Shown one piece after another: positions 7,090 to 14,930 of a DNA stretch of 32,503 nt. Source of the stretch: Candidatus Hydrogenedentota bacterium (lineage in GTDB: Bacteria; Hydrogenedentota; Hydrogenedentia; Hydrogenedentales; SLHB01). The stretch lies in contig JACQVH010000273.1 in NCBI GenBank assembly GCA_016209895.1, forward strand, positions 1 to 32,503, written 5' to 3'. Positions within the stretch are counted from its first letter, which is position 1. Each line of letters begins with the position of its first letter. Below the pieces are notes generated by a model that ran no database searches, was not told the origin of the DNA, and saw nothing but the letters and a program-made list of their open reading frames with translations. The translations under genes were made by a program, and so were the position numbers.

Positions 7090-9909
7090 TCAATCATTCA
7101 CTACCGCCAATGGCGTTCCATCCCGAGCGATGCTTGCGACGGCGTCTTTGGACCCGGAAACGATCTTCGCGCCGGCTTCTGGTAACGCCAATTCTACGAA
7201 GTCAGTGCCCTCCTTCAAGACGACGCTTAAGTTGCCAACTCTTACGGACCGTGCCTGGCACAGGGCGATTCGTTCTATGGCCAGGGGGTTGAAGCTCAAC
7301 CACGCAATCTGTCCGTCCAGGTGAACGTTGCGGGTAGGATCGACCATTTCGACGGGATGCTCCACATCAGCGAGAAGACATACGTCCCAAAGACCATCTA
7401 TTCGTCCAATCTCCAGTGCTACCGCGTCACTTGGCAGGGGTTGTCCATCCGTACCCTGCAGCGGAAGCCGACGGATGGTCGCAATGTTGGACTCGTTCTC
7501 ATACGGCTCGATGACACTGACGAAGGTAGAATCGAGCGGTGGCGAGTCGGCCTGCCGGTGCACGATGAGACGCTGAATCCATTCCGGTGCCCCGCCGTAG
7601 AACGTCGTTTCGATCCAGCCGTCGGCAAAGTAGACTTCGGCCCCCGGCGTAAAATCCGTATAACGCAGGTGGATGTTCCGCTCCGGCGCCACGTATTTGT
7701 AGTAGTCGTTGATCTTCCAGTCCGCGCTCCAGCCGGGTTGCTGGGCAGTGGCTCGCCGGAAATTCCGCATCTCGGTTTCGTTGCCAACAGGTGAGGCCTC
7801 CGCAAAGCTCAGTCCGGAAACCTCCACGGAACCGAAGTGGGAATGGAAGTATTTCGCGTGGTCCTTTCCCCCGACCACGTGAAATACGTCAATGATGTAG
7901 GAATCGCGTTCATTCATGTCTGCCAACACTACCGTTCGTTCGTAACGTGCGCTGCCGATCATCTCCGGCGCGGACACGCGGATCGCGCGGAAACGCTGCC
8001 CATCGGCCCATAATAGCGTCTTGCCATCGGCCGCTTTTTGATCCTGGCCGTCCACGACGACGGTCACGTGCGCCGCCGTGCGCTTGTACCATAGGGCTTT
8101 GGGCGCGCCCCAGCCGCCGTAGCCCACGGGCGGGTAGCCGAAATCCGGAATCAGGTCCAGACCCTTGGCGAAGAAGCCGATGTTCATGCCGTCCATGTGG
8201 CTATGGCGGCCGCCGGCGTCGTAGTCAATCCACAGCGCGCGCCGGTCGGGGCCCACGCCGCTGCGCAGAACCGCCAAGCGCCACTGCTGCTTATTCACGC
8301 TGCCTTCCTGAATCGCGGTTCCGACTTGGTCAATAACGGCCTGTACGTTGGTCTGAAATACTGCCGGGTCTTCTGCGAAGAGATCATGAGGCAAGCCGTC
8401 CGTGCGCCCATCGTTGCCGCGGTAAAGCATCTGCACGAACGCCGGGTCCTTGGTAAGTTCGTACATGTCCCATAGGAATCGGAACATCGAAGGTTCCGTG
8501 CCCGGATTCCTCGAGAAATCCACGCCGGCGTATTGCGGCACTTTCGCGGCAAACGCGCCCGAATCCCCAGAGTTCGGGTAGTACTCGTCGAGACAGTGGG
8601 TGTCAATGTGGAAACGATAGGTCTGATGCAGCACCGGATGGCGCTCGTACACCGTGCGAAGGAAATCCGGTTCAAGGCGGCTGAGCTGGGCGAGAATCTC
8701 GGAAATTGCCCGCGGCGCAATGGTCGTGTAGCCCGCCAGCCCTTTCTCGCCGCTGAGACCGTCTACGGCCGTGCCCTTCGCCACGATGTCGTCAAGCAAC
8801 GAAAGCACTTCCTCACGGTTGTTCGGCCAATTGAGCACGGTCTTGATTACCAGCAACGCGAGGTCAGTTCGCGGCTGATTCGATTCAATTCGCTCGCGAT
8901 GACCCAGGGTGTCCACGAAGATTCGTTCTTCGATATTGCGCCGAATATCGGCCCAGGATTTCTTAGGATTCTCCAGCTTGTATTGGGCAGCTTTCAGGGA
9001 CAGGAAGCCTACCAGAGCGGATTCCTGCGACTGCGCAGCAGTGAACACACGGTCGTAGGACAGCGCCAGATAACGCACTTCTTCGCACGCATCGTGCCAC
9101 GTCGAGATTTGACCCCGCGTGCCTTGCGTCGTTTCGTACACATAGCCCTGTTTGCCGAAGTCAAATCCTGGAAAGACGTCCGCCACCCGGTCCAGCAGCA
9201 GTGCCGCCTTGTATGCGTAGCGTGCGTCGCCGGTCGCTATGTAGGCGGCGCTTAGATTCACAATCCCGGCATAGATGTGCCGTTTCCACTGGCCGTAGAT
9301 GAGATAGGCGCCGATGAAGCGCCAGCGATGACCATCCGCGACGTAGCCTTCCCCGTCGTCTACGCCAAAAAGATGCACCGGATCGTTCGGGTCCGGGTGC
9401 TCGGTGTTGAACAACAGCTTGCGGTCTGCCCGGTCGGGAACGAAGACCCCGTGTTCATCCAGCCCGGAACGATGGTACGCCGCGAAGTCGTTCTTGGGGA
9501 AAGTCTCCTTACAATGCGGACAACGCACTTTCCACGGGAGCCCGAGCGGGTCCATCTCCCAGGTATACATCTTCACGTCCTTCTTGCAGGCCGGGCAATA
9601 GCCGTCCGACCACACCATCCAAGAACGGGTGATATTCGGCCCGAACATACTGTTCCACAATTCATCGTCGGACCGGTTCAGCCACGGCGCGGCGCGGTCC
9701 ACCAATTCTTTTTGCATTGCGGCCGCCCAGGGAAACTTCGCCGCGTTTTCCTGCGCACGTCGCACGATCTCGGGTGTATAGAAGGCGCTTCGATCCTTCA
9801 TGATTGCCGGTTCCTCCGCTTGCTCCGCCGCGTTCGCGCTGGCCAGGAAGTTCCAGGCCGCGGCCAGACACAGAATTAGTCTTGTTTGGTTGTGCATTCC
9901 CATACCCAT
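7090..9909 (-). CDS. Secreted heparinase II/III-family polysaccharide lyase-like protein
   Basis: A large secreted protein (939 residues) with a signal peptide (MGMGMHNQTRLILCLAAAW to about ANA-AEQ). Residues about 100-145 carry two CXXC pairs (Cys105/108 and Cys130/133), likely a structural zinc ribbon. A long alpha/alpha toroid-type helical region follows (about 180-520). A heparinase II/III C-terminal beta-sandwich contains DYDAGGRHSHMDGMNIGFFAK and WYKRTAAHVTVVVDG. Family members cleave uronate-containing glycans (heparin, heparan sulfate, alginate) by beta-elimination. Three in-frame ATGs (9909, 9903, 9897) are possible; 9909 is preceded by GGTAGGGG. It follows a sugar isomerase gene in a train with a GH88-like hydrolase, fitting breakdown of acidic polysaccharide. 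The actual substrate cannot be read from the sequence. Confidence 0.85.
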   Translation of the reverse strand: MGMGMHNQTRLILCLAAAWNFLASANAAEQAEEPAIMKDRSAFYTPEIVRRAQENAAKFPWAAAMQKELVDRAAPWLNRSDDELWNSMFGPNITRSWMVWSDGYCPACKKDVKMYTWEMDPLGLPWKVRCPHCKETFPKNDFAAYHRSGLDEHGVFVPDRADRKLLFNTEHPDPNDPVHLFGVDDGEGYVADGHRWRFIGAYLIYGQWKRHIYAGIVNLSAAYIATGDARYAYKAALLLDRVADVFPGFDFGKQGYVYETTQGTRGQISTWHDACEEVRYLALSYDRVFTAAQSQESALVGFLSLKAAQYKLENPKKSWADIRRNIEERIFVDTLGHRERIESNQPRTDLALLVIKTVLNWPNNREEVLSLLDDIVAKGTAVDGLSGEKGLAGYTTIAPRAISEILAQLSRLEPDFLRTVYERHPVLHQTYRFHIDTHCLDEYYPNSGDSGAFAAKVPQYAGVDFSRNPGTEPSMFRFLWDMYELTKDPAFVQMLYRGNDGRTDGLPHDLFAEDPAVFQTNVQAVIDQVGTAIQEGSVNKQQWRLAVLRSGVGPDRRALWIDYDAGGRHSHMDGMNIGFFAKGLDLIPDFGYPPVGYGGWGAPKALWYKRTAAHVTVVVDGQDQKAADGKTLLWADGQRFRAIRVSAPEMIGSARYERTVVLADMNERDSYIIDVFHVVGGKDHAKYFHSHFGSVEVSGLSFAEASPVGNETEMRNFRRATAQQPGWSADWKINDYYKYVAPERNIHLRYTDFTPGAEVYFADGWIETTFYGGAPEWIQRLIVHRQADSPPLDSTFVSVIEPYENESNIATIRRLPLQGTDGQPLPSDAVALEIGRIDGLWDVCLLADVEHPVEMVDPTRNVHLDGQIAWLSFNPLAIERIALCQARSVRVGNLSVVLKEGTDFVELALPEAGAKIVSGSKDAVASIARDGTPLAVVND

Positions 9910-9945
9910 AGCCCCTACCAACCTTCGCCAGGCCGTCACGTCAAT

Positions 9946-9967
9946 GGGCGGCGACGCGGGACCGCCC
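9946..9967. repeat. GGGCGG/CCGCCC palindrome in lyase leader
   Basis: A 6-bp GC stem (9946-9951 with 9962-9967) and a ten-base loop lie in the 83-base gap between the isomerase and the lyase gene. It looks like a REP-type intergenic palindrome. In the transcript it would form a hairpin about 40 bases before the lyase start. Confidence 0.45.
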
Positions 9968-9992
9968 CTACAAACGGCATAATGTGCCTTTA

Positions 9993-10817
9993 TCAACAAT
10001 GCGCAATGAACGCCGATCTTGTCTTTTCTAGAAACGCCGCCTGGTTCGTCGCCCACCACGCATCGGAAAAGATCTCCACCTCGATGTCTCCGGAGAATCC
10101 CGCCGCTTCCACCCAGCCGCGAATCTGTCGAATTGGGACGCAGCCGTCGCCCATCAGACCGCGGTCATTCAGTAGATCGCGGGTTGGTGTGCGCCAGTCA
10201 CAGACGTGAAACGATACTATAGATTTCCCGGCGCGTTGAATCTCCGATTCGAGGTCCGGGTCCCACCACACGTGATACACGTCCACGGTCACACCCACCT
10301 GCTCGCTGCTTAGCGACGCCACCATGTCATTGGCTTGACGGAGCGTGTTCACCGCCGAACGTGTGTCGGCGTACATCGGATGCAGCGGCTCGATAGAAAG
10401 CTTGACGCCCGCCGCCTGGGCGTGTGGTAGCACCGCGGCGATCCCGTCGAGAATTTGTTTGCGCGACTCACTGAGCGACAGTTCCGGCGACGCGCCGCAA
10501 ACCAAGACAACCAGCGGCGCACCGATCTCCGCCGCTTCATCAATCGCGCGACGATTGTCATCTATTGCGTCCCGACGCGCCTTTGCGGTCGTCGCAGGAA
10601 AGAAGCCGCCACGACACAAACTGACCATGCGCAGACCCGAAGCGCGGAGCAGATTGGCGGCCTCGCGCGCCCCGACCGGTTCGACGTGCTGCCGCCACAC
10701 CGTAATCGCCGGTACGTCCGCCCGAACGTAACCGGCAATGGCCTCCCGCAACGACCATGGCTTAGTGGTCATAGTATGAATGCAGAGCCGTGAGGTGTCT
10801 TGCAATGGCAGTGCCAT
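9993..10817 (-). CDS. Sugar phosphate isomerase/epimerase (TIM barrel)
   Basis: A 274-residue protein of the AP endonuclease 2 / xylose isomerase-like TIM-barrel superfamily. It starts with SRLCIHTMTTKPWSLREAIAGYVRADVPAITVWR and shows the expected metal-ligand landmarks: SIEPLHPMYAD (Glu), VGVTVDVYHVWWDP (Asp, His), IVSFHVCDWR (His) and DIEVEIFSD (Glu). Enzymes of this type isomerise or epimerise keto-sugars or inositols. ATG 10817 was chosen because the homologous barrel begins directly after it and GGGAG lies upstream near the end of the preceding oxidoreductase gene, 17 bases away. Paired with a Gfo/Idh/MocA oxidoreductase and a lyase, it probably processes a product of uronate oxidation. 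The substrate is unknown. Confidence 0.85.
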   Translation of the reverse strand: MALPLQDTSRLCIHTMTTKPWSLREAIAGYVRADVPAITVWRQHVEPVGAREAANLLRASGLRMVSLCRGGFFPATTAKARRDAIDDNRRAIDEAAEIGAPLVVLVCGASPELSLSESRKQILDGIAAVLPHAQAAGVKLSIEPLHPMYADTRSAVNTLRQANDMVASLSSEQVGVTVDVYHVWWDPDLESEIQRAGKSIVSFHVCDWRTPTRDLLNDRGLMGDGCVPIRQIRGWVEAAGFSGDIEVEIFSDAWWATNQAAFLEKTRSAFIAHC

Positions 10818-10834
10818 AACGCAATCTACGCTCC

Positions 10835-11983
10835 CTACCGTAACTCCGGCACGTCCACCCAACTGTGGGTGCGCCAGGAATCGTAGCCCAGTTCGGCCAG
10901 TTGCACGCCTTTTGCGCCTTCCTTGAGATTCCACGGGAAAGGGTCGCCCAACACCACGTGCTTGAGGAAAAGCTGCCACTGCGCCTTGAACGCGTTGTCA
11001 TACGTTTGATTCGTCGGCATTCTTATCCAACTCCCGTTAAAATCTATCGGGTTGTCAATATCGGGATTCCACACCGGCCGCGGGGTCATCGCATCGTGCT
11101 GGACCACGCAATTGCGCAACCCCGCCACGGCCGAGCCGTTGGTACCGTCTACCTGAATGGTGAGGAGATCGTCGCGGCGCACACGGACGCACCACGAAGA
11201 ATTGAACTGGCACACCACACCCCGGTCGGTCACGAACATCGCGTAGGCCGCGTCTTCCGCCGTGCCAAGGTAGGGACTCTGCTGCTCGTCCCAGCGTTGC
11301 GAGACGTGCGTTGCGCCCAAGGCGCACAGCGTCTTGATGCGCCCGAAAAGGTTGTCGATCACGTAGCGCCAGTGGCAGAACATATCGAGAATGATGCCGC
11401 CCCCGTCAATCGTCCGATAGTTCCAGGAAGGGCGCTGGGCCGGCTGATGTTCTCCGGAGAAAACCCAGTAGCCGAACTCGCCGCGCACCGCCAGAATTTT
11501 GCCGAAAAACCCCGTGTCAACAAGATACTTGAGTTTACGGATACCGGGCAGCCACAGTTTGTCCTGCACGACACCGTGCTTGATCCCCGCCGTTTCGGCA
11601 AGGCGATACAAATCCATGGCTTCGCGGGAATTGGTCGCGCTCGGTTTTTCGCAGTAAATCTGTTTGCCGGCGGCGATGGCCTTCTTCACGGCCTCGTAAC
11701 GGCGCAGGGTAGTTTGCGCGTCAAAGTACACGAGATAACGTTCGTCAGCCAGCGCCGTGTCCAAGTCGGTTGAATAGAGTAACCCGCCATATGCGCTGGA
11801 GATGGCGTCCAGCTTCTCGACGTTCCGTCCCATCAGTAGCGGCTCCGGAATGATGGCGTCGCCATTCTCCAGCCGGATACCCCCTTCTTCACGGATCGAC
11901 AGGATGGACCGGAGCAGATGCTGATTCATGCCCATCCGGCCCGTCACGCCGTTCATGATGATGCCAACCGTGTGAGTGCTCAT
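10835..11983 (-). CDS. Gfo/Idh/MocA-family oxidoreductase
   Basis: A 382-residue NAD(P)-dependent dehydrogenase-like protein. The Rossmann start VGIIMNGVTGRMGMNQH is an atypical glycine motif with an inserted-looking NGVTGRMG. The catalytic-type EKP occurs in GKQIYCEKPSATN, followed by the second-domain region with WNYRTIDGGGIILDMFCHWRYV. GGAG lies eight to nine bases before ATG 11983. Family members oxidise or reduce sugars, inositols or related ring compounds. It sits between a cupin gene and the sugar isomerase, in what looks like one transcript. An array of overlapping palindromes lies 60-100 bases upstream. Confidence 0.88.
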   Translation of the reverse strand: MSTHTVGIIMNGVTGRMGMNQHLLRSILSIREEGGIRLENGDAIIPEPLLMGRNVEKLDAISSAYGGLLYSTDLDTALADERYLVYFDAQTTLRRYEAVKKAIAAGKQIYCEKPSATNSREAMDLYRLAETAGIKHGVVQDKLWLPGIRKLKYLVDTGFFGKILAVRGEFGYWVFSGEHQPAQRPSWNYRTIDGGGIILDMFCHWRYVIDNLFGRIKTLCALGATHVSQRWDEQQSPYLGTAEDAAYAMFVTDRGVVCQFNSSWCVRVRRDDLLTIQVDGTNGSAVAGLRNCVVQHDAMTPRPVWNPDIDNPIDFNGSWIRMPTNQTYDNAFKAQWQLFLKHVVLGDPFPWNLKEGAKGVQLAELGYDSWRTHSWVDVPELR

Positions 11984-12043
11984 GGTCTCCAGTTCCTTGG
12001 TTTAGAGTCTCTCACCAACAGTATTGTCGTCCGGCATAGTCTC

Positions 12044-12081
12044 ACCGGTTCGACAAATCCGACTAGTCGGACCGGTCCGAC
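12044..12081. promoter_or_regulatory. Overlapping palindromes, possible operator or attenuator
   Basis: Three mutually exclusive pairings occur in 38 bases between the cupin stop and the oxidoreductase start: TCCGACTAGTCGGA (12058-12071, perfect 14-base palindrome), GTCGGACCGGTCCGAC (12066-12081, perfect 16-base palindrome), and ACCGGTTCGAC (12044-12054) with GTCGGACCGGT (12066-12076; 10 of 11 pair). ACCGGTTCGAC is also a near direct repeat of ACCGGTCCGAC at 12071-12081. There is no T-run. It could be a dimer-binding operator or an RNA switch within the operon. Confidence 0.5.
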
Positions 12082-12088
12082 GGCACGC

Positions 12089-12454
12089 CTAGGCCGATTC
12101 CCGGTGAACGGTTTCCGGGCTGAACGCGGGGACGCAAATCGCCCAGTATTCCGTCTCGCCATCGAAGGGCGTACTATAGCGAATTCGTTCCCCGGCCGAC
12201 ACCAGCACGACGTCGTCCGGTCCGACCTCAGTGGTCCCGTTGCTATGCTCGATGCGGAGTCGTCCACGCAATACTATCGTAACCTCATCGAATTCGGGCG
12301 CTTGAAACGGTTCCGACCAGCCGGACGGCGAAATCATGTGGGCAACGCTGACCGCCCCGGTACCCGTGTTGACCCGGCCAATGAACTCCTCAATCACTTT
12401 CCCTCTTGTGCCGTCCGCCGCAACTCGCGTCGGTGTTCCAATCTTTCGAACCAT
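12089..12454 (-). CDS. Cupin domain protein
   Basis: A 121-residue single-domain cupin. The barrel runs from WSEPFQAPEFDEVTIVLRGRLRIE through EVGPDDVVLVSAGERIRYSTP to EYWAICVPAFSPETVHR. The usual HXH metal pair of cupin motif 1 is not visible, while the Glu of EFDEVT is present, so metal binding may be altered. A GAGG-containing Shine-Dalgarno precedes ATG 12454, and the gene starts 12 bases after the GH88-like stop. Cupins in sugar operons act as isomerases, epimerases or sensors. The pairing with the palindromes behind it may hint at regulation, but the sequence gives no DNA-binding domain. Confidence 0.85.
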   Translation of the reverse strand: MVRKIGTPTRVAADGTRGKVIEEFIGRVNTGTGAVSVAHMISPSGWSEPFQAPEFDEVTIVLRGRLRIEHSNGTTEVGPDDVVLVSAGERIRYSTPFDGETEYWAICVPAFSPETVHRESA

Positions 12455-12466
12455 GAGATATCCTCA

Positions 12467-13831
12467 CTAATCAAAGAAGGCGAGATAGTTCCCGCCCTCG
12501 GCCAGTCTCTTCAGATACACTGCCAGTTCCAGAGCATGGTAATCACCCCACATGGACGACTCGCCCTGGGGCATCGTCTTGCCCTTCGGAACATAGTCCC
12601 AGCCGTTGGGACGATGATAGACCGAGTGCAGGATCAGTCCGTGATGATGCGGACTCTCCGATAAGTACGGCGGCGCGTAAATTGTCCGCGCCACTGTCAA
12701 CCCGGCCTGATAATACTTTTCCCCAGAGCCTTTTGCGCCCAAAAACCGGCCCAGACGCAGCAACCCCTGCGCCGCGATGACCGCCGCCGAACTATCCACT
12801 GGCTCGTAGTCATTATCCGGCTGCGAAGGACGTTCCCGATAATCAGGCATCATGTTCAGACCCGGCGCACCGGTGTCCCAATAGGGAATACCGTCTGCCG
12901 CGGTGTTTGCGATGAAGTAATCAGCGGTCACCCGGGCGATCCTCAGCATAATGCGTCCGAGGCTCGCCCGCCCACCGAACAGCTTCAACTGGTCATTCGG
13001 GAGAGCCTTGATAAATTCGAGTTGTTCCGCGTAGCCGAGGAGAATCCAGGCCAGCCCGCGGGTCCAGGTGCTGAACGGAGAATAGCCTTGCTGCGTGTTG
13101 GGGCAGCGGTAGTTGCCATCCGTAATGTTGAAGATGCTCTCGTGCGCGACGCGTCCGGGAACGTCGTAGGCGTCGCGGCCCTCGCCAAAATACACGTTGT
13201 ACTGGGCCGTGTTCTGGATATGTTCTATCGCACGGCCGAGCAACGAAATCTTCCGATCATCTTCGCCCATCAAGTAGTGGCCGAGTTGATGGGCCACGGC
13301 CAGGACACGGCACGAGCGGATGGTGTCGCTGAATAAGGAATGAGGCCCGTTGAAGGAGTAGATGAAGCCGGTCCCGTCTTTTAGCGTCGTCCAGCGTGCG
13401 GCCTGAACGGCGCCGGAAACCTTCAACGCGAGTTCATAGAATCGAATCGCATCTGCGCTCTCCGCACTACGCCCTTCGCGCGCCAAACGACGGAGGTTCC
13501 CGTAGGTCGAGATATTGTTGAAGCCGTGGTCATGTACGCCGACGTGGCTGACGTGCGGCGCCATGTAAGCCATCGTATTTGTGCGGCCCAGTTCCAGGAA
13601 TTCGTCGTCGCCGGTGGCGTCATACATAAGAATCTGACAGCCGAACTGAAACCCCTGCGTCCACTCCGTCCAGCCGCGCGTGGTGTATTTCCCGCGCCGC
13701 GTGAAAACGGGGGCGCCCTGCACCGGGTCCCAGTCGCGATGCAAGGTGCGGACCTTTTGTGCCGCGATCTCGAAGAAATGGTCCAGTGCGCCCGACAGAC
13801 CGCGAAGACGCACTCGATAGTCAACGATCAT
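12467..13831 (-). CDS. GH88-like unsaturated uronyl hydrolase
   Basis: A 454-residue alpha/alpha-barrel glycosidase resembling unsaturated glucuronyl hydrolases (GH88/GH105 group), which remove 4,5-unsaturated uronate from lyase products by hydration. The motif VHDHGFNN (Asp101) and SLFSDTIRSCRVLAVAH (Asp169) match the two catalytic-site aspartates of the family, and QGYSPFSTWTRGLAW matches the conserved aromatic barrel region. There is no signal peptide from ATG 13831, so it appears cytoplasmic; an upstream extension of the frame has no support. The Shine-Dalgarno is weak (GGCAGG). It is the first gene of the train that includes the heparinase-like lyase, a combination that fits lyase-then-hydrolase uptake of acidic oligosaccharides. 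Confidence 0.85.
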   Translation of the reverse strand: MIVDYRVRLRGLSGALDHFFEIAAQKVRTLHRDWDPVQGAPVFTRRGKYTTRGWTEWTQGFQFGCQILMYDATGDDEFLELGRTNTMAYMAPHVSHVGVHDHGFNNISTYGNLRRLAREGRSAESADAIRFYELALKVSGAVQAARWTTLKDGTGFIYSFNGPHSLFSDTIRSCRVLAVAHQLGHYLMGEDDRKISLLGRAIEHIQNTAQYNVYFGEGRDAYDVPGRVAHESIFNITDGNYRCPNTQQGYSPFSTWTRGLAWILLGYAEQLEFIKALPNDQLKLFGGRASLGRIMLRIARVTADYFIANTAADGIPYWDTGAPGLNMMPDYRERPSQPDNDYEPVDSSAAVIAAQGLLRLGRFLGAKGSGEKYYQAGLTVARTIYAPPYLSESPHHHGLILHSVYHRPNGWDYVPKGKTMPQGESSMWGDYHALELAVYLKRLAEGGNYLAFFD

Positions 13832-13993
13832 GCCAAATTGCCTGCCGTTTCTCGCATGGCCCGGATTAGGACGCCGACACACGGTTTGTCGGCCATAATA
13901 ATGACCGATCCGATGGATGTAAAGCACTGACTCGCACCCTTTCGTCTTCGCTCTCGGTAGTCTACAAATGGTTTGTTGGGTAAACGAATGTGG

Positions 13994-13999
13994 TACACT
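13994..13999 (+). promoter_or_regulatory. -10 box (TACACT) for the toxin gene
   Basis: TACACT lies only eight bases before ATG 14008, and no Shine-Dalgarno is present. Transcription from here would start at or next to the ATG, suggesting a leaderless message. The -35 is weak (GTTTGT/TTTGTT at 13971-13977). Confidence 0.35.
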
Positions 14000-14007
14000 G
14001 ACCACTG

Positions 14008-14307
14008 ATGACCACATATCGAATTGAGTTCACCGACGATGCGAAAAAGGACCTCACCTATTTCACCGCGTTCGAACGAAAGGCAATCCTTGATCAGGTC
14101 TCAGCCCAATTGGGGCAGGAACCCTTTATGCTAACTAGGAATAGGAAGGTTTTAAGGGAAAACCCGCTGGCCCCGTGGGTATTGAGAATCGGGAAGTATC
14201 GGGTGTTCTATCAAGTAGAAAAGCGGAGTTCCAGAGTTTCCATTGTGGCAATCGGATTCAAGGCGCACAACTTGCTTTATATCAGAGGAAAGGAAATCCG
14301 AATATGA
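14008..14307 (+). CDS. RelE/ParE-superfamily toxin
   Basis: A 99-residue type II toxin of the RelE/ParE fold. The family landmarks are YRIEFTDDAKKDL (N-terminal helix start), LRENPLAPWVLRIGKYRVFYQV (central strands with basic residues) and VSIVAIGFKAHNLLYIRGKEI (C-terminal strand). RelE-type members cut mRNA on the ribosome, while ParE-type members block gyrase. The sequence does not settle which applies. The stop codon overlaps the start of the next gene (ATGA), the usual co-translation of a toxin-antitoxin pair, with the toxin first here. The DNA of this module looks more AT-rich than the flanking catabolic genes, consistent with acquisition. Confidence 0.88.
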   Translation: MTTYRIEFTDDAKKDLTYFTAFERKAILDQVSAQLGQEPFMLTRNRKVLRENPLAPWVLRIGKYRVFYQVEKRSSRVSIVAIGFKAHNLLYIRGKEIRI

Positions 14308-14576
14308 AGAGTATCAATCTGGAAACGGAAAAGGTCGAATTGGGCCAACTCCTTCACTATGCCGAGCAAGAACCTGTTCTGCTCGTAACTGAGGACGGCC
14401 ACGAATTTATCCTGAGCGAGGCCGACGACTTTGACGCGGAAGTCGAGGCTCTGCGCAATAGCCAACGCTTTCAATCGTTCCTGGACACGAGAATGGCGGG
14501 CCAGGGTGCGATACCGTTGGAGCAAATTGAAAAAGAAGTCGAGGAAGAACTGAAGTGTCAAGAGGGCCACGTTTAG
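14304..14576 (+). CDS. Antitoxin paired with the RelE/ParE-like toxin
   Basis: A 90-residue acidic protein with a Phd/YefM-like beginning (MKSINLETEKVELGQLLHYAEQEPVLLVTEDGHEFILSEADDF) and an acidic helical tail (IPLEQIEKEVEEEL). The front half is the DNA-binding and dimer part of the Phd fold in related proteins; the tail would wrap the toxin. It starts at ATG 14304 inside the toxin stop codon, so the two are translationally coupled. A longer frame starting at 14175 merely reads through the toxin. Assignment rests on the pairing and on the N-terminal pattern. Confidence 0.82.
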   Translation: MKSINLETEKVELGQLLHYAEQEPVLLVTEDGHEFILSEADDFDAEVEALRNSQRFQSFLDTRMAGQGAIPLEQIEKEVEEELKCQEGHV

Positions 14577-14629
14577 CGGTTCGTAGCAAGAGTCCTGTGC
14601 TCGGGAAAAGTAGCGCCCCCCCCAATTGG

Positions 14630-14654
14630 CATTCGAGTTATCAGGCCATTCGAG
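14630..14654 (+). promoter_or_regulatory. Direct repeats before the RHH antitoxin gene
   Basis: CATTCGAG occurs at 14630-14637 and again at 14647-14654, with starts 17 bases apart, ending 17 bases before ATG 14672. Ribbon-helix-helix proteins bind direct or inverted repeats of this kind as operators. This is a candidate autoregulatory site, based on position only. Confidence 0.4.
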
Positions 14655-14671
14655 ATGATAGGAGAATTGAA

Positions 14672-14908
14672 ATGAGTGCTCTCAATCTGAGGTTACCAGA
14701 ATCGGTGCACCGACATATTAGAGAAATCGCCAAGCGTGACGGGGTTTCCATTAATCAGTTTATTTCGACGGCGGTCTCGGAGAAGATCTCTGCGATAATG
14801 ACGGAGGAACACCTTGAAAATCGGGCGAAGAGAGCGAGGAAGGGCGCATTTAAGAAAGTTCTTGACCGTGTTCCGCATCGAAAGCCGCTCCCGGGCGACG
14901 AGATGTGA
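14672..14908 (+). CDS. HicB-like ribbon-helix-helix antitoxin, orphan
   Basis: A 78-residue DNA-binding protein. The N-terminal ribbon-helix-helix is NLRLPESVHRHIREIAKRDGVSINQFISTAVSEKISA, with the loop typical of the HicB-like antitoxin group, and a basic C-terminal region follows (ENRAKRARKGAFKKVLDRV). TAGGAGAA lies before ATG 14672. The family often sits directly before a PIN-type toxin gene. Here only 22 bases separate its stop from the 3' end of a convergent gene, so no partner toxin exists on the right. It may be a remnant, a solitary repressor, or may serve the neighbouring RelE-type module. Confidence 0.8.
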   Translation: MSALNLRLPESVHRHIREIAKRDGVSINQFISTAVSEKISAIMTEEHLENRAKRARKGAFKKVLDRVPHRKPLPGDEM

Positions 14909-14930
14909 CGTTACGCGTTGGCCCGCCGGC

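Noticed and set aside
10865-11773. 302-codon plus-strand frame
   Set aside because: Antisense to the oxidoreductase at 10835-11983, which has the EKP motif and a Shine-Dalgarno.
13832-14017. N-terminal extension of the GH88-like protein to 14017
   Set aside because: The added 62 residues look non-coding (many Arg/Cys/His) and overlap the toxin start; ATG 13831 starts the expected domain.
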